Shown here: one piece after another, positions 1-11,714 of the stretch
Layout of the letters: every line of letters begins with the position of its first letter
How positions within the stretch are numbered: the first letter of the stretch is position 1
From: Prinsepia uniflora
Taxonomy: Eukaryota; Streptophyta; Magnoliopsida; Rosales; Rosaceae
Assembly: GCA_032719365.1 (NCBI GenBank)
Contig: CM064866.1
Coordinates: 8,289,781-8,353,780 of the forward strand
Length of the DNA: 64,000 bases
Reading direction: 5' to 3'
Notes under the pieces: generated by a model
Seen by the model: the letters and a program-made list of their open reading frames with translations, nothing else
The model's database searches: none
What the model was told of the DNA's origin: nothing
Made by a program: the position numbers and the translations under genes

Positions 1-914
1 CCGAGTTTTAGGCATATTTTAGGATAAATTCAAGTTGTTTTCTTATATATTTAGGAAACCTTTTCCTTTTATAATTTAAATTGTAAACTCTTATTTATTT
101 GGGAATTAATTTTCTCCTATAAATAGAGAGGTTTAGGTTATTTGTGAAATGTCGCCAATTTTTGTACCAAAGCTCTTCTTAACCAATTTTCATTTTTCAA
201 TAAATTCAAGATTTCTCGTGTAAGGTTAATTGTATCATACTTCATCCTCTACACCTTCATCCGTGACATAGTTAAGCTGTCCCTGAGTGTCTCACCAAAG
301 GGTGTCCAATCACTTCGTATTCATAGGGTGTCCCGTAGAGAAAAAGTGTAATACGACCTCTTTACCTTATAGTTATCTTTTGTGCTTGAATATTTTGGTT
401 TATGAACTGATTTCTAATATTATTCTTGATTTTATGATTTGTATTGCTTCAATATTCTATGTGTTTTATGATTGTAGTTTTTGTTACGATTGTATGTTTG
501 TGCTTAATGCTTGATTAGATATGGCAGGCTGTCCCCGAGTCTAATTCATTGAAAGTGTATGTCGAGCTGTTCCCGAGTACGTGCTTAAGATAATATGCAA
601 ATAACTCGTAAGGCTAGAATTAGAGGATTTCATAGGTTGAAGTTAATAGAATTCATGAATGAGTTAGGTTAAAGATTTAATAGATTAGGTTAGTTTAGAT
701 TAGTTAATCACTTAGAATAATAGAAACGTTCAACTACCCCCCTAATTAATCAATCAGACGATAACCATGCATAGGTACCCTCAATCCCCGGTTAAGAACG
801 ATCTCTATTTATCAATTCTACAATCTACAAAAAAATATTTTAATTTGCATATATTTTTATTAAATGTTGAGTGTCACTTTGTGTTTACTTTAATACTTAG
901 TTTTAGCGTATCAT
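1..914. other. Unassigned AT-rich sequence, retroelement-like
   Basis: I see no coding sequence. A TATA-like box (TATAAATAG, about 118-126) lies about 75 bases before AATAAA (199-204), an arrangement typical of the promoter and polyadenylation region of an LTR. Motifs resembling 'gctgtccc(t/c)gagt' recur near 275, 530 and 570. It may be the end of a decayed LTR element, but neither ends nor a primer site could be defined. Confidence 0.3.
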
Positions 915-1788
915 AGTGCTTTTATGCCTCAATCCCACTACTAGCTCATGTACCTAAGCAACGGCCTAGAGGGTCAATAAAACCATTGAAAGTGCTAGTA
1001 GACAAAAATAATTATTTAAAATGTTTGGATAAAAATAACCCTCTTGCCTTCTAGTTATGAAAATATGCATGCATATCGTAATATATGAATGATCGGATTT
1101 CAATTTAAATCATATGATTAAATCCTGGGCACAAATGTAAGTGATCAAAGACAACTAATCCTCATCATCTGAATATCAGTCATGATAAATAATATGTGCT
1201 ACACGTAGAAAACTCAGGATTTGTGACACATACAAGTACATCCCAAGGATCCAGACCACATCTGTCTACGTCCGGGCGATGTGGTATCCTGACATTCCTA
1301 GGATGGAGTCTCCCGAGAATTTACTCTCGTCCATGCAATGTTATCTGGGATCTCAATTTGACATCAGGAGAGAACAATACCACAAAGGATGGTAATCATA
1401 GAAAACAATAATGAAATCAAGAAAACTCATTTTTACATAAATCCGAGACTTGAAACCAAGTCTAAATACTTTCAAAACCGAGCCTGAGCCCAAACAGCGT
1501 GTCCATAGAATAACCATAAAACCATGTCCAGAAATCATTTTATAAATCGGAACTCATCAAATAATCATATCAAATCATTATATAAGTAAGTGAAATTAAA
1601 TCATGCATTAAAGTATTTAAAATATTTAGTTATGCATGCACCACAGTTTATAAAGCAAAAATCCACTCACAATTAGTATGAACGGCTCAATCTCGAGTTG
1701 TATGCTCTTTAGAGGTCCCGAGAATAATCTAACCTATCAAACATCATAATTAGAGGTCAAAATTACTCACACGTCTAAACACGTACAC
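915..1788 (-). repeat. Old minus-strand long LTR, left fragment
   Basis: Landmarks of the long-LTR family appear in minus-strand order but strongly diverged: a 'gagggtca..aaaccat..gaaag..gtagacaaaaataa' segment near 970-1000, a 'ccctc..tatgcatgcat' segment near 1040-1075, and 'aaatccactcac' near 1660. The fragment continues at 4502 once the younger LTR at 1789-4496 and one target-duplication copy are removed. The outer left end is uncertain. Divergence suggests it is one of the oldest copies here. Confidence 0.5.
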
Positions 1789-2029
1789 TATAACGACCCG
1801 TCCCGAGAGTCGGGATTAGTAAAGTGATTAGTAACGGATTAGTGAGTCTAATCGGTGTTTAGTGGTTACTTTTGGCCCGTTAGCGTAGAATGACGATTTT
1901 GCCCCTGGAATGGGCAAAAAGTTGACTTTTAGTTTGGGCGGTCAATTGGGCATTGACAGATGATCGTGACGTAGTTAGGGACATCACGAGTCCGTAGACA
2001 GGTGGCACGCCCGATTCCAACATAATGAT

Positions 2030-2992
2030 CCTCAAAGACTTCCCAATGTCCACTATTCTCTCTGTTTTCAAACCGGGCAGCAAACAAGTCTTGGGAATCT
2101 CCCTGGCTTCTCTGAAATATTGTTTCCCGCACAGACCCAAAACCAATTCACAAGGCCCCCCGTGCTCTGTTCAGTTCAAAACCACCACCAGTTCATGTCC
2201 CAATTCCACCACTTTCGTCTGCTCGTGGTCAGATCAAGCCACTTACTGCATAAACAAATCACTCGTGCACACAACCATGGCCACACTCTGTTTTTTTTTT
2301 TTCAATTTCCAAGTATCAGCACAGCACCTGTTCCAAGCACACCAACACACACCGTGCACTCGTGTTCTTCCCCAAAACATCCCATTTTGCATAAACAATT
2401 CCTAACACTAAGCCCAAGCACTTTGTTCCATAAACAAATCTATCAGCCACACTCTGTTTTCCAATTCAAAATTCACCCACTCACGGATGTCTCACAAGCA
2501 GCAGCCAAAATTACCATTTTAACCTCATTTTGACAAATTACCAAAATGCCCCTCACGCATCTAGACCCGTAACTTGGTCATCCGAACTCTGATTGACGCG
2601 TGTCGCCTGTCTATGAACTTAGGGCATTGAGACCTTCCTAACGGTCCCCGGTCCTCGGCCATCGGACCTCCCAATTAAAAAGTCAACATATTCCCCCTTT
2701 TCGTCCAAATTACGAATATGCCCTTTGACTTCTGAACGTCATAACTTTCACCTCGAGCGTCCGAATCGAACGTGCCACCTGTCTATAGACTCGTGACGTC
2801 CCAAATTACATCACGGTCATCGGTCAAAGTCCATTTGACCTCCAGAATTAAAATTCAACGTTTTACCCACGACCATGGGCAAAACGGTCATTTTGCATCG
2901 TTCGTCCAATTTCGCCCAACTAATCACTGATTAACCCCGCTAATCAGGATTAGTTACTAATCCAATCCCGGATTCCGGGACGGGACGTTACA
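2030..2992 (-). repeat. Inverted LTR head inside the 1789-4496 LTR
   Basis: Read on the minus strand it starts at 2992 with TGTAACGTCCCGTCCCGG, followed by the family's first module (GGGCAAAA, TTGAC, GTGACG, CACCTGTC landmarks). It ends by truncation near 2030. Facing the plus-strand head at 1789-2030, it forms an inverted repeat with roughly 240-base arms and a ~700-base middle. Short open frames at 2025-2533 are by-products. Confidence 0.6.
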
Positions 2993-3734
2993 ATTGGTCT
3001 AAATGTTGTAACGAATATTTTGGGATAGGTTTCGGGTTAAGCGGACATCGACTCGATAAGTTTCGGGTTGTCCGATGGTTTAGGGCTTGGTTAAAAATAG
3101 CCAAAAATAGGGGAAAATTATGGGACTTTAGTATGACTTTTGTGAAGTAGTTGGTGACCTTAGTATGGGTTTTGGACAAGTTCGGGAAAGCTGAGGATAG
3201 CGGAATGGCCGGGAACGGCGTAAGTGCGCGCGTATCGAGGCGACGTCGAAATGGTCTGTGAGTGGACTTTGCTTTCTAACTCTTGATTCATGCATATATG
3301 TTTTTCTATGTTTTCTATACTTGATTATATGATTTAATTTATGATTGTGATGGTTTACGGTTTGTGCACATTTTCGAGGAAATTACGATATTTCACGTTT
3401 TACGAGATTTGACGGATATTGTGATTTGAACCTGGTTTTGATGATTTGATTTCGGAATTTGAAATACGATTTGATTTCAAAGAAAGGAAAAGGATTTTGG
3501 AAAGTTTTTTCGGGCTTGAAGCCCAGTTCAGAAAAGTGATTTTAAGAAACGTGATTTCGGGTTTTGGAATCGGAATTCCGGATGACGATGTGGGATTCGA
3601 TTCGGGACGTGAAAGTGGATTCCGGGTTTGGATTCGGAATGGTTATTCCGGATGCCGGCTTACGGAATGGTGGTTGCGAACTCGGACCTGGAAAGGAAAT
3701 GGAAAAAGGTTTTCAAACGGTTTTGGATTGAATT

Positions 3735-3970
3735 TGCTGGATCTGGTTATTGGGTTTAAAGACCCAGATTATGATTGACGGGGGACAGGCCCGGATTGGG
3801 TTTAAAGACCCGGATTGAGTTTAAAGACTCGGTAGTTTAAAGACTCGGATATATTGATATTTCCCCCGTAGGCCTGTTGAGTTTAAAGACTTGGGAGTTT
3901 TAAGACTCGGATTATTGAGGCTTGGATTGAGTTTAAAGACTCGGGAGTTTAAAAACTCGGATAGATCCAG
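3735..3970 (+). repeat. GTTTAAAGACTCGG microrepeat cassette in LTR
   Basis: About ten imperfect copies of a 14-20-base unit with core TTTAAAGAC(T/C)CGG. The same cassette appears reversed (CCGAGTCTTTAAACTC) in the minus LTR near 12340-12610. Other family members have a different cassette in the corresponding region. Confidence 0.8.
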
Positions 3971-4501
3971 CAAGTTCGATGGATGGAAATGTGGTTGCAA
4001 ATGTGTTTAGTTTTCAATCATGGTTTTCCGAGGTTTTGGGCTATGCCCGAATGGAATGGTTTTCGGTGGTTTGGGCTGAGGCCCGGGATTTGGAAAAAGG
4101 AACTTGTGTTCGGTTTTTCTTATATGGTTTGTTTAACCGGAATATTGAATGGTTTCATAACTTGAATGGATATGCATGCATTGGTTTTTGAAACGGAGGG
4201 TATAAATGTATTGTTTTATGAAACGTTTTTAAACTTAAACTTTATTTTTGTCCACTCACAGTCTTTTCGTGTTTTCGATACCCTCCAGGTTGCTGCGGAG
4301 CAGGCTGTTGGTCGAGAGAGACAGAGACATCACACCTGCGATCCACAGTAGTTCGGATGACCGCATTCGAGAATCCCTGGTCCGACTTACGTGTTACATG
4401 GAGGTTAGACGTCAGTCTAGCATTCGTGTCATGCGTAAGTCAAACGGGAGCAGGGTTTAGTCCCTAATCCTGGGGGATTAGGGGTGGGCCCTGACATACA
4501 C

Positions 4502-5724
4502 TGTCACTTTGGACGCTCAAAACTACCCCAAGATGATGTCTGATCGCCTCGAAACCTATACAATTGGATTTAGAACATTGAAAATTATATGATACACGCC
4601 TCTATAAACCCTGGAACCAGTAAAAGACCGGTGGCCTTCCTACGCGCTGCTACACACGTCACACATGCAGGGGTGACTAGGCGCTGACTCAGTTGCAACA
4701 TGGCTTGACAGGCTTGAGAGCTACACACGTGGCATGACAAATGGCTCCATGTGGCATGACACGTGGAATGGCATTGCATGTGTGGCACCACGTCAGCAGT
4801 CACGTCAGATGCCACGTCAGCATTATCTTCAACCATGATTCGGGTCGACCAGTAGGTCTCCAACTTGGTTTCAACTTGAGTTTCGACCCGAATCACAAAT
4901 CCAATCCATTTCGACCCAATTTTTCAATCCAATTCAATCAAAATGATCCTAATCTACCAAGAAACATGATTCCAAGTCCAATTTACACAATTCTTACCTC
5001 AAATTCGTTGAATTCCAATCAAAGCTTTTTGGTTAATGTTGAACACTATTATGGGCTCGTTACTAGTTCAAATTCTTCGATTCTTTGACCATTCAACTCG
5101 TCTAGGTTCTAGTAATCTAAACCTAACCTCAATTTGATCAGTCCAAGTCCAAAATTCAAGGTTCGATTTCAAGGCTTTCGAAATTTCAGGGTTTTGCTTT
5201 TCGGATATAAATTTACTGGTATTTCCCTCTTTCTTTCCTTTCAGTTTCTTCTCCTTTCTCTTTGTTTTTATGTTTCTTTATTTCTCCTGGGCTCACAGTG
5301 AAAGCTTGAACACAGGTTTTGGTTTTTGGTTGAATCATAACACAAACACACAAACACACACACAGAGCAAAACACGGAGCAGGGAGGTGGTGGTTGATGA
5401 CACACATCAAAATGGTGACACCTGTCACCAATTCACAATGGCTCGGTACCACAAGGCCAATAACCAAATTGCTCTCAATTTCAAAATTACCAAATTGCCC
5501 TCAGTCTATTCAGACCCGTAAAGATCATGTTCGAACTCTGATTTTGATATGTCACATGTCTACGAACTCAGGACTCCAAGAGCTACACAACGGTCTTTAA
5601 AGAACATGCAAAACCTACTTCAAACATAAATTAAACTTTGACCAAGCATAATAAGGGGTAAAATAGCCACTTTATAACAAAAAACTTCAAACATTTATAG
5701 TTCTCAAATTTTTAGGTTGTTACA
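4502..5724 (-). repeat. Old minus-strand long LTR, right fragment
   Basis: Minus-strand LTR landmarks continue from the left fragment: 'gatgtctgatcgcctcgaaacc' near 4530-4555, a TGGTGACA/TGTCACCA palindrome at 5413-5430, a 'gtcacatgtctacgaactc' module near 5550, and a head ending TTAGGTTGTTACA at 5724. It directly abuts copia A protease-region sequence, so it is probably inserted in or next to that element. No target duplication could be seen. Confidence 0.6.
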
Positions 5725-6919
5725 CCATGGATTCCCCCATGTCGTGCTCTCCCTCCAGTGCTAGGAACTTTCCCAATTTTTCATCACGTGGGTCTTCTAC
5801 AGGTAACACACATGACAATTCTTATGCGCACTAGGTTAGCACTAGCACACCTCCTGGCCTTACGGACCATCACACTACCTAGCCTAATCAAACATCCACT
5901 TTGGGCCAGCCCACTCCAGAAGACCATTCATCATCTGTTTTCCAAGATGCCTTTGCGGGTATTTTGGGAAGATCAATGTCAGCAGCATGCACTTGCCATG
6001 GTAAACTTCTCAAAATTCAATCCTTCCAATTATTCTTTTGCTAATGTCGCAGGTCAATATTCCCCACTTTCTTTCATTAATTCCATATTCTTTAATTCTT
6101 GGATTTTAGATAGCAGTGCCACCGATCATATTACTCATGATTCTTCATTATTTTTTTGCACCCACCAATCAAACATTCTATCTATTAATCTTTCCACCGG
6201 ATCCTCGATCCCTATTAACTCAACTAGCACAATTTTGTTTAATAAAGACATAACTCTTGAAAATGTACTCCATGTCCCGTAATTCCATTTAAATCTCATG
6301 TCTGCTAGTAAAATCACTCAATCCTTGCGTTGTTTTGTCATTATGTTTCTTGATTTTTGTGTAATTTAGGACTTGACTTCGGGGATGATGATTGGTTGGG
6401 GTAAGTAATATGGAGGCTTGTACTTTATGTCACCAGTCACTTGACGTCCAGTCACTTTCATGCCACTATATTGACAGACACCTAGCACCACCGCCTTGAT
6501 CATCCCTCATCCGATCGTTTACAACTTTCTTCATCTATTCCAACTTTATCTCATAATTTGTAAAATAATTGTACTGTTTGTCTTATGTCCAAATAAACCA
6601 GGATTCCTTTTTTTCCAACTCTATTTCATCTATCGCACCATTTCAATTAATTCATTGTGATATTTGGGGTATGAACAAATCTCGCACTCACCTGGGTGCC
6701 CTTTTTTTCTCACTATTTGTTGATGAAGACACTCGTTGCATATGGCTTTTTTTAATGGTCCATAAATTTAAAACACCTTCTTTGCTTGAATCTTTTTTTT
6801 CTTTCATCCACAACCAACTCCATACCTCGATTAAAATCATTTGCACTAATAATGGCTTTGAATTTCTTACACTGAAACAATTTTTCTTTACACATGAAGT
6901 TAAATTTCAACGCATTTGG
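5725..6919 (+). pseudogene. Copia A part 1: protease and integrase region of a decayed Ty1/copia polyprotein
   Basis: Several frames on the plus strand give copia polyprotein motifs in the right order. The protease motif WILDSSATDHIT lies near 6100-6140 (the family usually has D-S-G). A GAG-pre-integrase remnant with 'HRLDHPSSDRL'-like residues lies near 6490-6530. The integrase start HCDIWG is at about 6653-6670, and a CTNNGFEF segment sits near 6840 where the family usually has D before N-G. Several stops and frameshifts interrupt it, so it makes no protein. It is cut at 6919 by a solo LTR and resumes at 10126. The gag portion and 5' LTR are not recognisable. Confidence 0.8.
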
Positions 6920-7426
6920 TGTAACGACCCGTCCCGAATTCCGGGATTAAATTAGTGACTAATCTTGATTAGTGGGGTTGATCGGTGGTTAGTTAGGCGA
7001 AATCGGACAAAATGTGCAAAATGATTGTTTTGCCCCTAGTCGTGGGCAAAATTTTGAATTTTGATCGGGCGGTCAAATGGACTTTGACCGATGAACGTGA
7101 CGTAGTTCAGGACGTCACGAGTTCATAGACAGGTGGCATGTTCGATTCCGACATTCGAGGAGAAAGTTACGATGTTCGGAAGTCGAGGGGCATTTTGGTA
7201 ATTTGGTATAATTGGGGCCAAATGTTGACTTTTGACCTGGGAGGTCCAATGGACGAGGGCCAAGGACCGTTACGTAGAGCGTGTCGATACGAATCCGTAG
7301 ACAGGCGGCATGCCGAAATCGGAGTTTCGACGACGAAGTTATGGTCACGGGAATGAATTAACGAACCGAGACTTCGATTAAAATAATAATAAAATAATGA
7401 ACAATGACCGTTGATATGGATGCTTG

Positions 7427-7450
7427 GATGAGTGACAAGTGTCACCCATC
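7427..7450. repeat. Conserved LTR palindrome
   Basis: Arms GATGAGTGACA and TGTCACCCATC flank a two-base AG spacer, with one mismatched pair. The same site occurs in other LTRs of the family. Confidence 0.8.
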
Positions 7451-8799
7451 CCTTGTTTTAAGGCCAAGAATCTGCTCCATGTTTCCCTCCCAACATCATC
7501 ATTATGTTCTAATATTTGTTAATTACCCTTAATCCTTCATTAATCATCTTCTTTGTCTCAAACCGTGAACTGTGAGCATCAGAAATTGAGGGAATTGAAC
7601 TCCCTTCCACAACCAGTCTTGAGGGGAAAAGTGAGTGGTTTGAGAGACTGATTTAACGAAGGAAATTCGGGGACAGAGGGAGAGCTGGAAATCAATAATC
7701 GAAATTTTGGAGTTTGAGAGGGAAAATTCGAAATTAAATCCTAAGGCCTTGAGGATCAAATTGGAGATTACTTTCAGATTTCTGGGATTCCTACGATCAT
7801 AATCAAAGAAAAAACGAAGGAATTTGGCGACATTTTGGCTCTGAACACACTTGGTGACAGAGAAAGAGTTTGAAGGTTGAGTCGTGATCGTGGAGTGTTT
7901 AAACGATGAAATTGAAGTGGGGAAATAGCTTCTCATGGTCCATTGATGCTTCTGGGTGAATCAATTGGAAGAAATCAGTAGCCATTGAGGAATTTCGAAG
8001 GATGAACAGTACCTGGGTGTTCTTCGATGTTCATCGTTGAATCGATGGGTTTAAGGTGAGTTTTGGTAAAATTGAGTTTACAGATCTCTAATTGGATTTA
8101 AAACGAAGCTAACTGAATGTTCAATTGAAATAATTAGGGTTTAATTGATGGACATTGAACCGGGTCATCTCGCGGGCCAACAGGATCCGTTTTATAGACA
8201 AACGGGTTGAGACGATGACACTGTAGCAGGCGCGTGGGTTTCACGCGCAGCCACTCACGGCGGCGCATGACGGCGCGTGGACACGAATCTCGAGTTGAGG
8301 TCAACATGACTTCTGTCCTATTTAATGTAACGAACATTTTGGGATTGGTTTCGTGTCGATCGGACACCGTTTCGATATTGTTCGGGACGTCCGAAGGTTT
8401 TAAATCGAGTTTAAAAATAGTTAAAAATTCAGGAAAATTACGGAACTTTAATAGGATGTTAATGAAGAGGTTAGTGACCCTCTAATGTGATTTTAACAGG
8501 ATTGGGAGTCCCGGTGATAGTGGTGTGGCCCGGGAAGGCCTATGGCACGCGTATCGAGGCGTATCGTTAAACGGTCTGTGAGTGGACTTTGGTTTTATAA
8601 ATTCTATCCATGCTTAACTGTTTTATATGGATTATGATTGTGATTGTATGATGTTGATTTGGATATTGGTAAATTATACGGTTTCACATATTTCGAGGCG
8701 ATTTACGTGCTTGCACGTAAATCGAGGTTTTTCCGGTTTTACACGGATTTTCCATACTTATGACTTGGATATAATATGATGAAAGGGTTTTGAAATTGG

Positions 8800-9200
8800 A
8801 AAGATAAACTCGGGCTTGAGGCCCAATTGTTTTGGAAACCTCAGACTTGGTGTCCATTTGAGTTACGTAATCGGGTCGGGGGCCCAGTTGCTTTATGAAA
8901 TCGGGCCAGGAGCCCAGTTGTTACGGAATCGGGCTGAGACCCATTTGAGTTATATTATCGGGCCAGGGGCCCAGTTGATTTACGAATTAGGGTTGTGGGC
9001 CCAGTGGTTTATAAAATCGGGTTGTGGGCCCAGCGGTTTATAAAATCGGGCATGAGGCCCAGTTGGATTATAAATGTGATGTCGGGTCTGGGACCCTATG
9101 TTAATAAATGTGATTTCGGGTCTGGGACCCTATGTTTAATAAATGTGATTTCGGGACAGGGACCCTAAATGGAATTGTGATGTTTTATGGAGATTTCGGG
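8800..9200 (+). repeat. TCGGGC..GGCCCAGTT microrepeat cassette in LTR
   Basis: Roughly ten imperfect copies of a ~30-base unit with core 'atcgggc(c/t)(a/t)ggggcccagttg' and short AT-rich linkers, later shading into 'tttcgggtctgggaccctatg' units. Each unit holds a small GGGCC/GGCCC inverted repeat. A reversed version occurs in the minus LTR near 24780-25110. Confidence 0.75.
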
Positions 9201-10125
9201 CAAGGGCCCATTGTAATGTTGTGAAATGATTTAATAAAACTGTTTTCCATATACCATCTGGATACGAGGATATATGATGGTCTCCTCCAGATGTCTGGGA
9301 CACTGGGGAAGTCACGGTGCATTGTCTGTGAGGGGTCATTGTACGGAGTTACCGAACCGTATAGTGACTCAGGAGCAGGATTGCTATGATTGACGTCTGG
9401 GACGTCAGACATCTATGATGTCAAAGATATTGACCCGGAGAGGCCCCGGGCAGCACGCGTCGCTTATTATACCGTGAGATATGATGTCTGGGATGTCAAG
9501 CGTCTGGGACGCTAAGCATCTGGGATGCTGGCGATGGTAATGTGGTAAATATGGATTAATGAATCTATGAAATGGCTTTTCGGTTGGAATTGTATTTATG
9601 TGGTAAAAATGGATTATTGGTTATTGAAATGGTATTTCGGGTCGGGGACCCTAAATGGTTTTGGATTTATGTATTTATGTTTATGGCTTTGGGCGGTGGC
9701 CCACATGGTTTTGTATGTCTGGATGTGATATTCCACAGTTTTGGGCTGAGTTCCCACACTTGGTTTTGAGTTACGGTTTTGGGCTAAGGCCCTAATGGCT
9801 TGATTGAACAAACGTTTTGGTTACTGGTTTTCGTGGCATGCATACGTTTTTATTGGAAGGCATAATTATCTTATAACTGTGTTTAATGAACTTAATGATT
9901 TTCATCCACTCACAGCTTTTATTGGTTTTAATGCCCTTCAGGTTAATTACGGATGCAACTGCAGCAGAGACTGGGACATTGCACGCCTCCTCCATCGATC
10001 CTTGCGCACTCTAAAAGCCCCGTTTGGGCAGTGACTTTTGGTTATCCCTTGTCTGACACCCCTTGTTGGACGGGAGCAGGGCACATTCCACGGTAATCCC
10101 GAGGGGATTGGGATGGGTCCTGTCA

Positions 10126-10572
10126 CTTGGGCCTACACACCGCAACAAAATGGTGTTGTTGACCGCAAACACTGCCACATTCTTCATGTTGCTCGTTCTT
10201 TGAGTTTCCAATCCAATTTACCTCTTTATTTTTATTTTGGGGGAAGGGGGGGGGGGGGGGGGGGGGGTGGGGAGGGAGTGTGTACTTACTGCCGTTTAGT
10301 TCATCAATCGTATTCCCACACCATTGTTGTCCAAAAAAAAACCCCCGTTTGAAGACCTTTATGGTCAACAGCCCTTATATGCGCACCTTTGTGTATTTGG
10401 ATGTCTTTGTTATGCTACTGTTGTTCACCTAGTCGCTAAATTTGATTCCAGAGCTCATCATTGCATTTTTGTTGGTTTTCCTCCCAGCCAAAAAAATTTG
10501 CATGTTATAAAATTTGGATACCCTAAATTTTCACTTAAATGAATTAACTTGTTCTGTATTTTTTGTTAATGG
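10126..10572 (+). pseudogene. Copia A part 2: integrase C-terminal half
   Basis: Plus-strand translation gives YTPQQNGVVDRKH, the conserved copia integrase segment after the catalytic core, then HVARSL. Beyond a G-run comes a segment with VFGCLCYATVVH and HHCIFVGFPPSQK, the usual region after the integrase core. The 22-base pure G run (10246-10267) breaks the frame. The piece ends at the AATGG target duplication (10568-10572) of the next insertion and resumes at 21436. Confidence 0.8.
10246..10267 (+). repeat. 22-base G homopolymer
   Basis: An uninterrupted G run inside copia A, with more G-rich sequence on both sides. Similar runs occur at 12422-12447 and 41690-41714. Confidence 0.9.
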
Positions 10573-11081
10573 TGTGGAACCATAAATCAACGGAAAATTA
10601 TGCAGCTGCCACGTGGCTCATGACGCTCATAATGCCGATATTACCCTTGGTAAATACAATGATGGCATGACACGGTCTCCACATTAATTCAATATATTTA
10701 CCAACTAAATATATTAATTAATCAGATCAATATTTATAATAAATAACTTCCCAGCGAATTATTTACTTATTAATAAATAAGTGATTACACTTGATACAAT
10801 CACTTATTTAACACTTTCTCCTTCAACCAATCAGACGCGCCGGTGACCCTCAAGGCTTCACTATAAATACAGGGCATCATTCACCTCTAAAGGTAATTCA
10901 AAACTCATACCAAAACTTTGTCGGTTTATTTCTCTCGATTAAACTGGCTTAGGCATTAGATTGTTCTTGGTTCAACTGCCCCTCCCCCCTCGGGCTTCAA
11001 CCTTAACCTCAATTATTTCTTGTTATTATGTGTAGGGATCAAGATGGAATTCTACAAGTCCGGACGATTTCTGCATCAACA
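10573..11081 (+). repeat. 5' LTR of the non-coding element
   Basis: It starts TGTGGAACCATAAATC and ends TTTCTGCATCAACA. A TATAAATA box lies at 10862-10869, preceded by a conserved 'accaatcagacgc' stretch, fitting a promoter in the LTR. The partner LTR is at 20919-21430. Confidence 0.88.
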
Positions 11082-11101
11082 ACTGGTGCTTTCATTGAGA
11101 G
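11082..11101 (+). other. Probable primer-binding site region
   Basis: Directly after the 5' LTR comes ACTGGTGCTTTCATTGAGAG. TGG close to the LTR end is typical of a tRNA primer site, but I cannot assign the tRNA with confidence. Confidence 0.5.
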
Positions 11102-11552
11102 CCGAATTGAGAAATACTCAATGCATGCTCTCTGATTTTTTCAAGAAAAACTTATCATTGTTCATTGTTCATCGTTCTTCGTCCATGACAAGAACTTGAA
11201 GAATGAAACTATCTGATAGAACTACCGCCTTCTTCACAAAGACTTATGATAAGAGCAACCTGCTCAACAAAGGTTCAACTGAATCACCCCTAATGGGAAT
11301 TGCGACCTATTATGCAATCATAATTTTCGATGATGCAAGAAAGCGTGTCAGCCCATGGATACGATGTCCATGCCATGTCAAAGCCACTCGGTACCGGCGT
11401 ATTCCCCGACATCAATCCACTTCCCGTATTCCGCGTGACGACAGCCTTCCCACTTGCGGATGGGTAGCTAGTTAGAAAGGCTACACAACAAACCCCAAAT
11501 TGGATCCATACTGACGCGAAACTTTGGATGCTTATGAACAACCTTCATCATG
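11102..11552 (+). other. Element interior, no recognised gene
   Basis: A 90-codon open frame at 11203-11475 begins MKLSDRTTAFF but resembles no family I know and has no retroviral motif. It could be a gag remnant or chance. Confidence 0.35.
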
Positions 11553-11714
11553 CATGAGGACGCACGCAAGCCCATAAAGGAAACAGTATGACACCTTGCC
11601 ACTAAAACTTGAGACATAAGTCCCAATGTTACGCATGACATGCACTGCACGAGGACACACTCAAACCCATGAAGAACGTGACGTGACACTGTGCCGCTAA
11701 AGCTTGAGGCATAA
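11553..11714 (+). repeat. ~100-base tandem repeat, left part
   Basis: Units share 'cataagtcccaa(t/c)g', 'gacatgcac..gaggac..gc(a/c)caagcccataaagaac' and 'tgacac..tgccactaaagctt'. The array is split by the solo LTR at 11715-14684 and continues at 14690. Confidence 0.6.

Larger units (their letters stand above)
1789..4496 (+). mobile_element. Plus-strand long LTR (probable solo LTR), chimeric inside
   Basis: It begins TATAACGACCCGTCCCG (TG mutated to TA) and ends GGGCCCTGACA. The five bases TACAC occur directly before (1784-1788) and after (4497-4501), a perfect target duplication, so this is one insertion. No internal retrotransposon region is attached, consistent with LTR-LTR recombination leaving a solo LTR. 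The first ~240 bases and the last ~1.5 kb are plus-strand LTR, but about 2030-2992 is an LTR head in the opposite orientation. Confidence 0.75.
6920..10125 (+). mobile_element. Plus-strand solo long LTR inserted in copia A integrase
   Basis: The 3206-base LTR runs from TGTAACGACCCGTCCCGAAT to GGATGGGTCCTGTCA. Flanking bases TTTGG (6915-6919) and CTTGG (10126-10130) match at four of five positions, a slightly decayed target duplication. Removing LTR and one copy restores collinear integrase coding sequence. Visible inside are the duplicated head module (about 7010-7350), the palindrome at 7427-7450, a GC-rich 'cacgcgcagccactcacggc' box near 8240 and a GGGCC microrepeat cassette. No gag or pol is attached. 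Confidence 0.88.

Noticed and set aside
2025..2533. Overlapping open frames of 126 and 137 codons
   Set aside because: They lie in the inverted LTR piece, have low-complexity composition and no domain.
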